Assembly: GCA_002493305.1 (NCBI GenBank)
Contig: DKYJ01000050.1
Location: 79,696-85,501, forward strand
Reading direction: 5' to 3'
DNA from: Clostridiales bacterium UBA7103
GTDB lineage: Bacteria; Bacillota; Clostridia; Oscillospirales; Oscillospiraceae
Length of the DNA: 5,806 nucleotides
Both the position numbers and the translations under genes were made by a program. Every line of letters starts with the position of its first letter. Positions within the stretch are counted from its first letter, which is position 1. Shown piece after piece: positions 5,315 through 5,806 of this stretch. Below the pieces are notes generated by a model. That model had not been told where the DNA came from and made no database searches. It worked only from the letters and a program-made list of their open reading frames with translations.

Positions 5315-5806
5315 ATGAACTTTAAGGCGGATGTTGAATATACTCTGGAGGATTATAGGGTGTGCGCCAAAGGCGCAAGGCTATGCCAGGGCGCAAAATT
5401 CTACCTTAAAAGGGTGAAAAGTATTCTGCTTCTCGCTATTGGTTGTGCAATGCTGTGTATTGGTGTTGAACAGATGGGCTTTATGTCTCCCGAAAATGAT
5501 TGGCTTGCATGGACTATAATATATGTGGTCGTTTTGGCGTTTGATATAATTGTCTGCACTGACAGGTGGCGGGCAAAGCGCCTGATGAAACGCAGTAAAA
5601 AAGAAAAGCACATAAAGAGCGTTGTTATCAATGATGACGGCGTGAAAATGATTTATGACTATGGAGAGAGCCTGATCAACTTCAGCTCAATAACAAATCT
5701 GTATTTCAGCAGGGGAGTATGGCTGATTATCTTAGCTTTTGACGCTAAGCACAAAAAGCAATTTGTTATTACGCTTGCTGAGCGCTGCTTTACCGAGGGC
5801 GACCCG
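5315..5806 (+). CDS. YcxB-like membrane protein (3' end beyond window)
   Basis: An open frame of 164 codons from ATG 5315 to the window end with no stop. GGAGGGG lies 8 bases upstream of the ATG. The N-terminus (residues 1-35) is polar with YTLEDYR at 9-15. Two membrane helices follow at about 36-52 and 64-81, then a basic stretch (84-101, rich in Arg and Lys). A soluble beta-rich part beginning VVINDDGVKMIYDYGE (103-118) and continuing INFSSITNLYFSRGVWLII completes the visible protein. This layout, two helices followed by a domain whose first strands read 'I-DDG-...-Y', matches the YcxB-like family of small clostridial and bacillar membrane proteins. No biochemical role is established for that family to my knowledge. 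The assignment is from pattern memory. It lies 186 bases after a T-box terminator on the same strand, so read-through would transcribe it. It is AT-richer than the reductase gene. Confidence 0.82.
   Translation, partial: MNFKADVEYTLEDYRVCAKGARLCQGAKFYLKRVKSILLLAIGCAMLCIGVEQMGFMSPENDWLAWTIIYVVVLAFDIIVCTDRWRAKRLMKRSKKEKHIKSVVINDDGVKMIYDYGESLINFSSITNLYFSRGVWLIILAFDAKHKKQFVITLAERCFTEGDP

Noticed and set aside
5381..5631. Two minus-strand frames opposite the YcxB-like gene
   Set aside because: They overlap each other and a plus-strand frame that has a ribosome binding site and a coherent two-helix layout.
1..5806. CRISPR array, tRNA, rRNA, transposase or attachment site
   Set aside because: I saw no regularly spaced direct repeats, cloverleaf, rRNA text, transposase frame or paired terminal repeats on either strand.

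Overview
The window looks like a chromosomal segment of a low-to-mid GC anaerobic Bacillota, most likely a clostridium of the Oscillospiraceae/Ruminococcaceae type. This rests on a canonical T-box leader (a largely Firmicutes device), strong AGGAGG-type ribosome binding sites, consensus sigma-A promoters, a short TrxB-like flavoprotein and a YcxB-like membrane protein. No taxon-specific marker is present, so the assignment is an inference.

Left half, minus strand (1-3990): glnS (glutaminyl-tRNA synthetase, 555 aa from ATG 3929) has a good promoter at 3962-3990. It is followed, after 38 bases, by three tandem paralogous genes for small polytopic membrane proteins: 1540-2223, 772-1422, and 1-626, which runs off the window. 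I recognise no family for them. They share ordered motifs (N-terminal KIRYWL, a basic SLPRP loop, a PPKGK loop, C-terminal YWTMKYN) and a common 10-base leader element just upstream of each ribosome binding site, so they arose by tandem duplication. The first spacer between them (after glnS) is short. The other two hold hairpin-forming sequences: a 13-bp palindrome at 1485-1518 and a degenerate GC-rich inverted repeat around 681-780.

Middle, plus strand (3991-4854): a 271-aa TrxB-like FAD protein is transcribed divergently from glnS. It keeps the FAD motifs and the CATC redox pair, but its pyridine-nucleotide domain is about 40 residues shorter than usual and lacks the usual NADPH-binding motifs. 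It may therefore be a pyridine-nucleotide-independent (for example ferredoxin-linked) reductase.

Right part, plus strand (4851-5806): a perfect-consensus promoter (TTGACA, 17 bp, TATAAT), whose -35 box overlaps the reductase stop codon, drives a complete T-box leader. Stem I with K-turn and loop E, stem II, stem III, the T-box sequence and a terminator can all be read. The specifier is most simply GUC (valine), and the T-box variable base U predicts discriminator A, which fits tRNA-Val. No valine-related gene follows. The next gene, 186 bases past the terminator, encodes a YcxB-like two-helix membrane protein (5315 to the window end). The T-box is either an orphan or controls an unusual target.

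By eye, glnS and the reductase are GC-rich while the three membrane paralogs and the YcxB-like gene are clearly AT-richer. This suggests a core set of genes with accessory genes fitted around it.
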